From positions 57,675,964-57,739,963 of the forward strand of contig NC_134015.1 in assembly GCF_040712315.1 (NCBI RefSeq): a stretch of 64,000 nt of DNA. Reading direction: 5' to 3'. Shown here one piece after another: positions 33,941-46,100 of the stretch; position 1 is the stretch's first letter; every line of letters starts with the position of its first letter. Origin of the DNA: Castanea sativa (Eukaryota > Streptophyta > Magnoliopsida > Fagales > Fagaceae). A program made the position numbers and the translations under genes. The notes below the pieces were generated by a model, which saw only the letters and a list, made by a program, of their open reading frames with translations, did not search any database and was not told the DNA's origin.

Positions 33941-36900
33941 ATGGGTGGGAAGAGAGTATTGAAAATGTGCACCTTGGCATTTGTTCTGTTGGGTCTTGCA
34001 AGCCTTCAGGAGGCAATGTCACATGGAGTTCACCCGCTCTCCAAAATTGCTACTCACAAGACAACATATGCTTTTGATGACCGCGCCTATGTTAATGTCA
34101 CTCCTACTGTTCTTGGAGTGAAGGTATATAAGCTTCAATAAGAACTTGCTTTTAATTATAGTCTCTTTTCTCTCATTCCTTACCTTGAAAGCATCAACCT
34201 ATGATGGAAACAAGTTTCTCAATTATAAGTTTTGAAAGATGGAATGTACTGTTGACACCTATCATCACAATTTGTTATAAATTGGGATGAAACAGCCTCA
34301 AGTTTGTGTTTTAATTAGAACTGATGCTAGATTTTCACTGTTTTAGGGGGAAACTACAGTCTGGGTGACAGTGGACTTTAGTTCTCCAACCCCATCTAAT
34401 GATGATTGGATTGCAGTGTTTTCTCCTGCCAATTTCAGGTAAATATAAATTTCTTCGCCATAGTCAGAACTTATATATGGCTTTTGAATACAATCAGGAA
34501 CCTCTAGAATGATTTTCTTCTGATATCTTTCTTCATGCATTTGTTCAAATTAGTGGCATTGATCATTAAGTTGGAAGCACTTTGAAAATTCTAAAATTGA
34601 TCCCAATATTATAATTAATGGATTAATAACCGTGTATGCCCAATATTAATAGGTTTTCAGTTAACACAATCACAATAATAATCACTACAGTCCAAAGCAA
34701 AAATAAAAACAATAAAATGAATTCAAGGATTTTACTGAAAAAACTTTCCACTATAGAAGAAACAGTTACAAATGGTTGATACTCACAAAACCTTTAGACT
34801 AGACTCTACTTCCTTAGCAATCAACCTATTGGCCTCCCACTGCAGTGGTTCCAGAACTCTAGAGTCCTTCTATAGAACTTCCTTCATAAACAAACTCATC
34901 TGCATCAATCCGGAAGTTTGGTTTATTAGTGAACTAACTAACAAGGATTAACAACTTCTGTGGTTTGGATGGAAATCAATTTAGGCTCACAAGGTGAAAA
35001 AACATAGGAGATATATTTTCTATTTAGGCTCAAGCAAAGAGGGTTTCTTAGAATGCTCTTGGCACATGAGCCTCAACCTTGAAAGTCGTCCTTCAAAGGG
35101 TATTAATAGGTAGGTCAAAGTTTAGGTTAAATCAGTCTTCAAGTAGAATTAGGATTGTGAAATATATTTTCCCGCTCAAGTGAAGTCTCTTGGTTTTAAT
35201 GATCTGCTTGAGTGAGGCCTGAGTTCGCTCAAGCAAGCTTTCTGAACTTTGAGATCTTCAAGCAGCTCTTTTCTGAAAACTTCACCTAATTAAATTGCAA
35301 TGCTTATAATCCTCGTTAACACATGTTTTGGCACATGGAATTTGCCCACACAAACCTAAATCCCAATACATTTATTTTTCCTCAATTTGCAGCGCTGCCA
35401 CATGCCCCAAAGACAACCCATATGTGCTACCTCCAATGTTGTGTACTGCACCTCTCAAGGTTCATGTCACACTTCTTTGCAATGTCTATTTCTTTGTAGC
35501 TTCATGGCCTGCTTTTATATGAAGTGGAAAAAGAGCAAAAATTTAACATTATACTTTTTATTTTGCAGTATAAGTATGCAAATTACACCAACCCTAACTA
35601 CACAAAAACAGGAAAAGGGTCAATGAAGTTTCAGTTGATTAAGCAGAGATCAGACATCTCCTTTGCACTCTTCACCGGAGGCATATCAAATGTATGCTTA
35701 TTTATGTCCTTGTCCTATGGTCTACATAGTGTCCTTAGTGACTTGTACATTTTACATGCTCCTAATTATATAGAACAAATGCATTGGCTAGTCAGAGTCT
35801 CCTATATCTTATTTTGCTTCAAAAAGAAGATTGATGTGCTGTAGTTTAGAATCTTAGATACAAGAATATTAATAATAAGAACTGCTTTCCAGCATCTGTG
35901 AAATCTATTTAACAAAGCTTTAGTCCCAACAACTTTGGGCTGGTTACACAAATCCTTTTTAACCATTTAGTTACATTAGTGCCATTTCTTTGTGTGAAAC
36001 CCTTTGCAATATAAAGTTTTCATAGTTTCTCTACCTATGTTCTTTTTATTTATCCTCTTCTTGATTTGGTATCGTCAAGATGATCCAAATCGACCAAAAC
36101 CGGTGCATTCATGGTTCTTTTTGCATGTGGTATTTGCATTGGATTTTTCCTTGTCTTTATTGGGCTGCCAATGAAATTTGTTGAGTGATTTTGACTGGTC
36201 AAATAACTCTCGTTCTTTCCGCAGCACTTGCCATGTGAGTTAATTAGTCTGAAGCTGTCCATGTGAGTTACATTTCTGGTTCAACTTCATTCATTGTTAA
36301 ATGTTCCACAGAACCAAATTATGGGAAGAAAAAAACCATCCATTTCCATCTTCCATCTTCACATGATGAACCTAATTCTGTTTGACTTATGCAATTATAA
36401 TCTGTCATTTACTTTCCATATCACTTCTTATATGATTTGCTGTAAAACTTTAAATGCTTTATACGAGGAGTGATGCTAGAGAGCCACATCATTTTGTAAG
36501 ACTTTTGTAATAAAATTGGTAGGAGCGTTAGCATTTTCCTTATCCATTACCCCTGCATTTGATTTTGTTAACAATTTATTTATTTGTTTATCATTTCTCA
36601 TAACAGCCAAAGCTAGTGGCAGTGTCAAACAAGGTAGCTTTTGTAAATCCAAATGCTCCAGTCTATCCCCGCCTAGCACAAGGAAAAGTTTGGAATGAAG
36701 TAAGTTCAATATCTGTATTGATTTTTATCTCAAAGCTTTTACTTTCTATAAGCTGAATGACAAGGTCCTCTACTTGTCTGTGTATGGAACTACTACGCAG
36801 CAAGGTTTTCTTTCTATACCTGTATTTCTTTCCATTACATAGCTATTCATTTGTTCACAAACTGTTACACTAGGTCTTAATATTAATATTTTTTAGTGGG

Positions 36901-39900
36901 GAGTGGGGCGTGGCTTACAACATGTCAAGGAAATAATGTATAATGTTCGCATGATCTTCAGATGACTGTAACATGGACAAGTGGATATGGAATTGATGAA
37001 GCAGAACCTTTTGTAGAATGGGGTCCAAAAGGAGGAGCCCAAGTAAGATCCCCTGCTGGGACACTTACTTTTGATCGGAACACCATGTGTGGTGCGTAAT
37101 TTCCATTTTACCTTTAAATTTTGTCTTTTCAGGTAGATCTGTTGGTTTTTTGAAAGAAAATAATCTTGGGTAGGCAAACCACTGCAATCTTGGTAATGGA
37201 ATTCCAGAAACTTGATTTTGTAATAGGAACTCAATGACATCAGTGTACCCTGGAGTCTGATACATCACACAATTTGTCATAAAAAAGAAAGAAAATTTAA
37301 AGTAGAAGTAAATTTAATTCCTTCAAGGAAATTTCTGTTATGGATCTCTTGTAATATTACTTCTTCTTTTTTTTTCATATGTTAAAATCTCTCAGACTTT
37401 TTCTCTCCTTGTTATTTTTGGAAAATAGATGAATTTATCTTAGTCATTTATCCATACAGCTGCACCAGCAAGGACAGTAGGATGGCGTGACCCTGGATAC
37501 ATACACACCAGTTTTTTGAAGGAGTTGTGGCCCAACAAAGGGTATGTTATAACTTATTTGCTCATATTATGTTGTTTCTGGTTGTGTCATATTTTTCTGG
37601 TTACTTTGTTGGAAGCACCGCGAAAGCTAGCAGGTGGGAAAAACAAACATAAAGTGAAATTTTAATGGGCTAATAAGAACTGAACTTTGTATTTTTCTGT
37701 CTTTCATTGTGAATTATCCCAATGAGTTTTATATATGGTCTCTTACAAAGTATTTTGATCCCAAACGTTAACAATTTTAACTACATGGATTCGATTGTAA
37801 TAGAATGAACCTTGAATTATTGGACTTGCACGTGCTAAAATTTTAGCCCTCTTCTGTTTGATTTGCTTGCTACTTTAACTTCCGATTCTTCTTATTGATT
37901 ATTCAGGTATACATACAAGCTGGGGCATAGGTTGTTTAATGGTACATGTGTTTGGAGTCAAGAATACTGGTTTAGAGCGTCTCCTTATCCTGGTCAAAAT
38001 TCTTTGCAACGTGTGATCATATTTGGAGACATGGGAAAGGTGTGAACTCTTTTTCTCTTTTTTGAGAATTGGAAAGGTGTGGGATCTCTTGGAAGACTGT
38101 GTGTGCATATGAATAAAGCCCATTTCCCCATTTATAATGACTAGAGACTTCAATACCATCTGATGTATGCATGTTGTTGCAGTGGTTATTAAGTGTAGCA
38201 TTTTGTTGTTTATGTAAGGACATGTAAATAGATTAATGAAATTTGTCTGACATAATATTAATCCCCCTTCCTTAACCTCTAAAATTCAAAAATATATTTT
38301 ACTTTTGTTAACATTCACAAATGTCACATTGCGTAAAGGACTATTCATTTATACATTCGCCCTCTTAAGGATGTGTGGCTGCGGGTTTCAATTTAACTGA
38401 ATATCAATTACCAGTCTTTTTTGGCCTTTTTCATCTTTCAGCATACTGTATATCCAAATTGTACTTGATGCAATCTCACAAGATTTTTGTTTAATTGTCC
38501 ACCTTGCAGGGTGAAGCTGATGGTTCCTTTGAATTTGAAGATTTCCAGCCTGCATCTCTGAACACTACTAAGCAGCTTATTGAAGACTTAAATAACATTG
38601 ATATAGTCTTCCATATTGGAGATATAGTCTATGCTATGGGTTATATTGCACAGTGGGACCAGTTCACTGCACAGATTGAGCCAATTGCATCAACTAAGCC
38701 TTACATGATTGGAAGGTTTGTCATAATATGCATAAATATCTCATTAAGCATGTAGACATATTCTGATTTTTCTTATGTGACATCATTTAATGTCTTTGCA
38801 GTGGTAACCATGAGCGTGACTGGCCAGGAACTGGATCCTTCTACCAGAACATGGATTCAGGAGGAGAGTGTGGTGTGTTAGCCGAGAACATGTTTTATGT
38901 CCCTGCTGAGAACAGGGCTAATTTCTGGTATGAAAGTAATACTCAGATATAAAGAACTTTGTTGTAATTTTTTGCTTTATTCATCTGTCATATTCACTAT
39001 TAGCCATAGGTGCTGCTCATTCAGTTCATACCTTTGACCTGTATGTAGTGTGATAGTATTGTTAGGATCCCAACTGCATGAAATATCTTCCAACACAGCT
39101 AGAAATTCTCTAAAACATTCTTTTAATTTCGCCCAAAAAAAAAACATATGCGTCTTCACAACTCAAAACCACTCTTCAAAAATTCTGAAATTACTCCCAA
39201 ATGCATTGTCTTACATTCACTATTAATGTGGGTTTCTCCAATTTTTGGCTGTAAAGAACCAGCTGCCAAATTGGTTCCACATAAAAATTTTAAAAAATTT
39301 ACTTGTTCAAGAAGGGAGAAGGGGTGGGATTCTTGATGAACACTTACTTGTTTCCAGGTACTCCACTGACTATGGCATGTTCCGATTCTGCGTAGCTCAC
39401 ACTGAACTTGATTGGAGAGAGGGATCAGAGCAATACAAGTTTATTGAGAACTGCCTCGCATCAGTTGACAGACAAAGACAACCATGGCTAATCTTTCTTG
39501 CACATAGAGTACTAGGTTATTCTTCTGTGGACTTTTATGTGGAAGAAGGAGCATTTGAGGAACCAATGGGAAGGGAGGACCTCGAAAAACTTTGGCAGAA
39601 GTACAAGGTTGACATTGCCCTCTATGGCCATGTGCACAATTATGAAAGATCATGCCCAGTCTACGAGGTATGATCATGCATAACAAAGCTGTACCATAGT
39701 CATTTCTTCCTACATTTTGCACTGCATAGATTCGGTACCACCACAGACATTGCAATTTCTTAAACAACAATTTAATTGTCAAAATAATGGTTAAGTAATA
39801 AAATCCACTCTTTACTATCAGTTAAAACTTTTTGGATAAGTGGTAGTTTATCTTGGTATTAGATTAGGTGATCTTAAGTTTGAACCATGCCTCCACTTTA

Positions 39901-40384
39901 CCCCCCATTCAAAAGTTAAAAATTTCACGTGTTGGACTCACTTTTTGAGGGGTAGTCTAAGCATCATGAGGGACAACATAGAATAGTAGCTAAGCGATTA
40001 ATTAAAAATTCACTTTTTTCTATAAACTTAAGCTTTTAGGACTACTGGTAATTTATATCTTTTTTCTTCTTGCTGCAGAATATCTGCACCAGTCAAGAGA
40101 AACACAACTATATAGGCCCCTTGAAGGGAACGATTCATGTGATTGCTGGAGGAGGAGGAGCAAGCCTTCATGAATTTGCTTCCATCAATACCACGTGGAG
40201 TATATATAAAGACTATGATAACGGATTCGTCAAACTTACCGCATTTGATCATTCACACCTTTTGTTTGAATATAAGAAGAGCAGGGATGGAAAAGTGTAT
40301 GACTCTTTCACAATCTCTCGGGATTATAGGGACATCTTGACCTGTACTGTTGATAGTTGTCCAGAAGTTACACTAGCACAGTAG
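33941..40384 (+). CDS. Purple acid phosphatase, PAP1/PAP27-type (possibly inactive)
   Basis: Twelve exons: 33941-34123, 34347-34438, 35393-35459, 35569-35691, 36607-36699, 36962-37091, 37460-37541, 37907-38039, 38510-38715, 38802-38927, 39358-39667, 40079-40384; 1,851 nt, 616 aa, near the ~610 aa of the group. All junctions are GT-AG and keep the frame. There is a signal peptide (VLKMCTLAFVLLGLASLQEA), an N-terminal fibronectin-like region to ~190, then the metallophosphoesterase domain. Metal ligands are all present: D298 (GDMG), D339/Y342 (GDIVY), N372 (GNHE), H461 (FLAHRV), H503/H505 (GHVH). The His pair found in the substrate loop of active plant PAPs (NNHHY-type) is missing after FLAHRVLGYSS; the clade is listed as 'probable inactive' for such reasons. 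Expected to be secreted or vacuolar. The start at 33941 is chosen because it opens the signal peptide; an in-frame ATG at 33890 precedes the acceptor-like gtatcag and is less likely. Confidence 0.93.
34590..35330. repeat. LTR-like remnant in phosphatase intron 2
   Basis: Intron 2 (954 bp) is much larger than most others. It contains non-coding sequence with ctcaagyraagtctct, cgctcaagcaagcttt and similar phrases that read like a degraded retrotransposon LTR. No TG...CA ends were confirmed. Confidence 0.35.
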
Positions 40385-40484
40385 TATCTTTTTTTCTTTT
40401 TTTCTTTTTTGGATACAAGCAAAGTAGTATCTTGATACAGATATAAGGGAAATTTTTGTTGATGAGTACTAAGTGCTATTTGTA

Positions 40485-40490
40485 AATAAA
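40485..40490 (+). terminator. Likely polyadenylation signal of the phosphatase gene
   Basis: AATAAA lies about 100 bases after the stop codon, the expected distance for a plant near-upstream element. Confidence 0.5.
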
Positions 40491-40599
40491 GATTCATTAA
40501 TGTTGTGTGTGCTAGCAGTTCCTCATCATGTTCTGCTGCTTTAATATTTATTATTCTAATTAATCAAGTCTAAGAAACTAAGCTCTTGTTAAGTCACAT

Positions 40600-41235
40600 T
40601 AGCGTAGTATTTTTGTCCACTTCAATCCACTTTAGTATTTTTGTCCAGTTTGGTTCAATATGGTCCACTTCAATCGACTTTAGTATTTCTGTCCACTTCA
40701 GTCCACTTTATTCTATTCCAATGGTAAGATCTATTAAGAAAAATCTAAAGGAGTTAATTTAATTATTTTGTCCAAATCTATTAGTACATGAAGTCATTTA
40801 AACATTTTTTAAATTAATATTAATCAAACAATAAGATCTTTTAAATAATGCATCATATGAATGTTTTCATTTAAATTTTTAATATGAAAAGAACATTTAA
40901 ATGATACTGTTTACTAACTAAAAAATTTACAAAGTAACATGATTGATTAGTTTCACATTAACAACATAATAAACAAATTCCTAATTTTTTTTTTTAGTGA
41001 TACTTAGTTTTCACAAATTTTACTACATATAAGTCTTACAAACCTATATAATATCTAAAAGCTAAAATGTAGTATTTATTATTTCTACTCTTTGTTTGAG
41101 GCATATCAACGTAGCATTTTGGTTCACTTAGGTCCATTCAGTCTATTTTGGTCCACTTCGATCTAATAAAGTCCATTTCAGTTCACTTAGGTCATTTGGT
41201 CCATTCAAGTCCATTTTGGACTAATTGGCCTAAAA
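40600..41235. repeat. Diverged repeats of a tccactt/agtcca motif
   Basis: Two clusters (about 40610-40725 and 41120-41225) contain many copies of gtccacttcagtccacttta-like phrases separated by AT-rich DNA. Subterminal repeats of this kind occur in DNA transposons; ends were not found. Confidence 0.5.
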
Positions 41236-41369
41236 AATACAAATAAAATAGGCATTAAGAGATATGGACCCTAAAAAAAGCAATAAAAATAATAAATATT
41301 CAAAAAATTACCTTAAAATTCAAGTTTTAATAATATAGACATTATATTTATATTTGGAAAGGAAAAAAA

Positions 41370-42130
41370 AAACACTAGATTGCTCTTGGGGTTAGAGGAA
41401 ATTGTTGAAAATGAGAAATATTTTTCAAGACCAATGCAAGCATATTGTGGGAGATGGAAGAAAAATTCACTTGGCATGATTTTTGACATCGAGATGGGCC
41501 TCTTTTTTCCTAAGTACATATTTAAGATAGTCTATAATGATGCAAATATCAAGTTATCTTTTTATATTCTTGAAGGTCATTGGCATTAGCTACCAGGCAA
41601 GTATGAGTATCTAGTTTCCATTTAATCCAGGTTGTGTGAGATGAAGTTGGGGGGTGAGGATTCTCTCTCTTGTTTACCTTCTAGAACAGGTAAATTGTAC
41701 TGTAAAATTACTTGGGAGAAGATTAGAACTAAATGTCCCACAGTCGAGTGAATCCAATTTATTTTAGTCTGTGCAACTGTCCCTTCAATTTCCAGGCATT
41801 CTTTTATTATTTGGTTGGCCAATGAGGATTTGGCTTTCAAAAAGGGATAGATTGATACCTAGAGATTATGAAGATTATACTTAATGCATGTTTTGCATAA
41901 ATTGTATAGAAAACTGAGATCATATCTTTTTTTAGTGCTCATTACAAAAAGAATTTGGATGAAAGTACCAAGTTATTTCTTCATTAGTGAACCTTACTGC
42001 AAGTGGGATGATATGCTCAATCGGGGAGTTAATTCCTTGAGGAGGAAGTGTTTCAAATCCACTCTATGCAGATTGGTCTGAGCTGCGTCTATCAACAATA
42101 TATAGGTTCAAAGAAACACCAAGATTTACT
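41370..42130 (+). pseudogene. LINE relic, reverse-transcriptase zinc-binding region
   Basis: Reading across frameshifts and stops yields LPGKYEYLVSI, GGEDSLS.LPSRTGK, TWEKIRTKCPTVE, HSFIIWLANEDLAF, RIWMKVPSYFFISEPYCKWD and NSLRRKCFKSTLCRL. This order matches the zf-RVT region of plant LINE ORF2 proteins. No intact reverse transcriptase or polyA tail is present. Confidence 0.65.
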
Positions 42131-42980
42131 GTGTCCAGATTATGTTTGAAGAAGGGATTCACCTCTCTATTTGTTGGACATTAAATCCAAGATGGAATTC
42201 TGCTGCAGAGTAAAGAAATACGTCAAGAACAGAGTTCTTTGCATGAGTTAGGGGATATCTCAATCTGTTTTCAAGAATTGAGTTGTAGTTGTGTTTAGGC
42301 ACTTAATGTAGCGTACGCTTGTACCTTTTTTTGCCCCAGCAAGGCTTGGTTGTGTTACAGTTGTAATTGCAGACTTTGTTCACAGAACTGTCTTGAGTCT
42401 TGGGTTCTAATAATATCACCCATTCAACTGAACAAAATTCAAGAAAAAAGGTCTTAACAAGGAATATAAAGATTCTTGCAATTGGAGAGGAGCCAAGCCT
42501 CACACACCATAGAATGAAGTCCTCACACAGCATAGAGTGAAGTGCCTTTCTTTGGCTATATCTATCAATGGATGAACATCATTTGTGCAACCAAGTTATA
42601 GCCAACTTCAGAGTGATACGCTGCACTGCAATATGCTATTCTTTTCTTTGCTATAACAAAATGCTATTCATAAGCATCATGTGTGACTTTATATACTGAT
42701 GCCTTGGGTGAAATTCGTTCCAAGTTTTTTTTTTTTGGGGGGGAGGGATATAATAAGCAACTGATCTTAATCTTAGGAATTTGGCTCAGTCATTTGCAGC
42801 CAGCATGCAACATTCACTTGACTATATCATGAAATATTACAGGCATTTACAGATTTACCATGTTGCTAACAAGTTCAACTAACCCCTCCAAGTATACATG
42901 TGAAGTTCTTTCCATGCCATAAGGACAGATTTCAAAGCCAAACTGGGTAGAGCATTTGGTCATGCTTGAAAGAAGCCCTG
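42131..42980. other. Spacer between LINE relic and PHD/SPOC-like gene
   Basis: No gene is recognised. The right-hand part should include the 3' UTR of the minus-strand gene that follows. Confidence 0.4.
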
Positions 42981-42981
42981 C

Positions 42982-43124
42982 TCACTCAAATTCCTTCCCA
43001 GCATAATACATCCCCAGATAATATTTCTCTGCTACAGCTGCCATATCTTCCCTCATCAACTGAACTTTATCTTGGATGGTACTGCAGGATTTTCCTCTAT
43101 GATTGTAATATTGTATACTATCTC
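42982..43124 (-). pseudogene. Probable lost C-terminus of the PHD/SPOC-like protein
   Basis: Shifting frame by one base in gttttaagacg (about 43137-43147) opens an uninterrupted reading frame. It runs KTKLRDSIQYYNHRGKSCS, then TIQDKVQLMREDMAAVAEKY and YLGMYYAGKEFE, stopping at 42984-42982. It is amphipathic and protein-like. This suggests a 1-base deletion (or sequencing error) that cut off ~57 residues, or a 3' extension used by another isoform. Confidence 0.5.
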
Positions 43125-46100
43125 TCAGTTTCGTCTTAAAACTTTCTCAAATCCCGGAGGAATGCCATCTTGGTCCACCACATTGAAACACTTCCTATTT
43201 GAGCTGTGCAAGTGGGGCTCATAACCAATCTCACTTCTACTTTTAACCCCTTGTTTATACCCTAATATTAATTGTTCACTACTAGAAATCAAATACTTCG
43301 AAATAGTTGAAGTCTTTCTATCTAACCTATGCAAGTCACTCCCAGAATTAGAAGTGAGTTCATAATGTCTCTTGGATGCATATCTTGAAACAACCATATC
43401 AACTCTCCCCACATTCTCTCCACCTACCATATCAATTTCCATATCAACTGCCTCACTATCATCCATGCTCACATTGTCATTGTGTGCATGTTCCACAGAA
43501 GAAATGACTGGAGGGGGTTCTGCATCTACCTTTTCAGAAGTATGATTATCTTTTACAGGGCGAAAGACTCCCCAAAACTGGTATTCTGCTTCTAACCTTG
43601 CAATAACATCTATAAACACAAAACCATTTGTCATATTCATCAAGGCAAGGAAAGTCATGTACAAAGAACCATTTGGCTGTAATGTAAATAAACACACAAA
43701 ACACCAACAACCACCACATCAACCCTGTAGCCAGAATCTTCAATCTGGAAGTCTGCTGGTGCATCATAAGTTCACATATCAGGATCCTCATACATGAAGA
43801 AGATATACTGTTTATAGTTTAGAAAAACTAAGAATTCATTTTAAAATGGAAATTTCAAACTTATGGTGGCCCCCTCATATAGTATTCATAAATTTCTACG
43901 CCCACAATATTTAACATCTGATAGAGGACCAACTAGATTCTTGGATTTTTATTTATTTTTTAATTTTTTGGTATCAATATTCAAGTAAAATAAACTTACA
44001 AATCCACAAGTGCACAATTGTGTTAAACCAGGAAAATAAAGTAGTTCATACAGAAAAACTAATAAGGCAAGGCCCAAGTCAGGGAAGTATAAATAAGGAC
44101 CAATATATTGGGAGACAATCCTAGATTCCAATGCAAATTATTTCAGTATCAATAAGGATAATCTCAATCAAAAAAATAATCAGAAAACCTAAAAAGGTTG
44201 ACCTTGTTATGCTCATCAATCAGAAAAGCTTGAGCTACAGTGAAAAGAAATAGGAAAACTGAATGATGTGGAAAAAAGATAACTCACTCTGTGAGTCCAC
44301 ATGCAGCTGTTTTGATGTAAATATCAGCAACTCCACACCATTAAAGGAGCTTCTCATCATTGAATTTTGGACCTCCATCTGCTCAAACAGGGAGGCAGCG
44401 TGCCCTCTGGAACTATAAGTGAATAGAAGACGTATAAAAAACTGCATAACCAAAAGATGCCCTTAAAAGCTTAAGCAGAGATAGCCACACAAAAATCAGA
44501 TGCCAAGACAAACCTCTCAATATTATCATCAGGGGAAAAGTATAGAGCAATGTCACGAAGATCAGGACAATCATTCTGAAAAAGATCTGCCAAAATTTGT
44601 GATTGAGGAAGCAACTCAACACTAAGGACTATAGGCATTTTTCCAGAAAACTCAGAGGCTCTACGACTGATGGAAGGTGGAAGTTGAGCCTTGAACCCAC
44701 CAAGAAAGTTTTTAGGTGTAGAATTAGTAACAAAAAATCCTCCCCTGAAGAAAGAAAAATCTTGCATGACTCACAAATCCAATAGAGAAAAAAGAGGAAA
44801 TGTTTGCCATGTACATCCTAAGAAACAATCTATTAGACAAAATAATGAAAATATGTTACTTATAAACATTCTTTTTACGATTGAATGAGTTCCAACATCA
44901 TGAAAGAATAGATTATATACAAAATAAGAAGAGATTGGTTACTGACTTCCAAGTAGCATGTGAAGTAGGGAGATAATCGCAATATAGCTTGAATATAGGT
45001 AAAATATTCAGCAACTCGCTTTTTTCAACATCAGAGTTCTTTTGTTCAGCAACAGCTTGGGACTCACCACCTACAAAATACAGAAACAGCAATAAATAAG
45101 AGCAATTAGGTTGCCAAATTGTTATATTGCCTACTACAGTCCCAATTATAAACACAATTTCAATAACACAAAAGCAACAAGCTACAGGTTCAAGTCCATG
45201 AATCAGCCCCCGCAAAAGTGGGACTTTGTGCACTAGGTACAACTCTTTTTCTATCTTATTAATGCTCTTTTACTAGAAGACTGAGGCAGAAAGTGTTATA
45301 ATTGAGTTTGTTTTAAAGGCTGTTGAATGGATGGGAAATAGGGGATTCACTCACTTTATACAAGCTTATACAAGCTTGCTTGGGCTTCTTTCATTTATCA
45401 TGTCTGGCTTTAAAGAACTGCAAGAGTTCACAGTGGTCTGATTCACGAAGAGGAGAAGATTATGGGTTAATCAAGAACGAGGTTAGAGCTAGAATGGGAG
45501 TATGCAATGGGTTCAAAAAAATTGAACAATAGGGTACTGTCTAGTTATTTGGATATATGTTTCTTAATTATAGAATTACTATCTAGCAGTTTGGTATTGT
45601 GTTCTGCTGTTGTTGCTGCTTGTCATTTGATTGTTTCTAATTTTTCATGTAAGTATCTTTGTTTTGTTTCTGATCAATTTAAACATCTTTCTTGATTGTT
45701 TAATGAAAGTATCTCACTCAAAAAAAAAAAAAAAAAACTGAGACCTGCTGTAGCCATTTCAGAGCAATCTATTGTCATGGTTCTCATGGTGATGTCCTTC
45801 CCACCAACTTCTGGCAATACCGTCCCACTTGACAAACATGATTTACAAATCCAATCTTCTGGAATATCATGGAGAACAACCGGCATGCAATAACTGAGAA
45901 TGGAGAGATCAGAATGACAATCTTTGCACCATATTTATCAATTGAAAAGCATATAATTAAAGAGTTAAGGCATGAAACGAATCAAAAGAATGAACCATAA
46001 ACATCCAACCTATTCCATCCAAGTGACCTTACAAAACTTTAAGAGTATTACATAGAATGATCGTTACGGTTCAAGAGCTGAAAAGTGCAAGAACAAGAAA

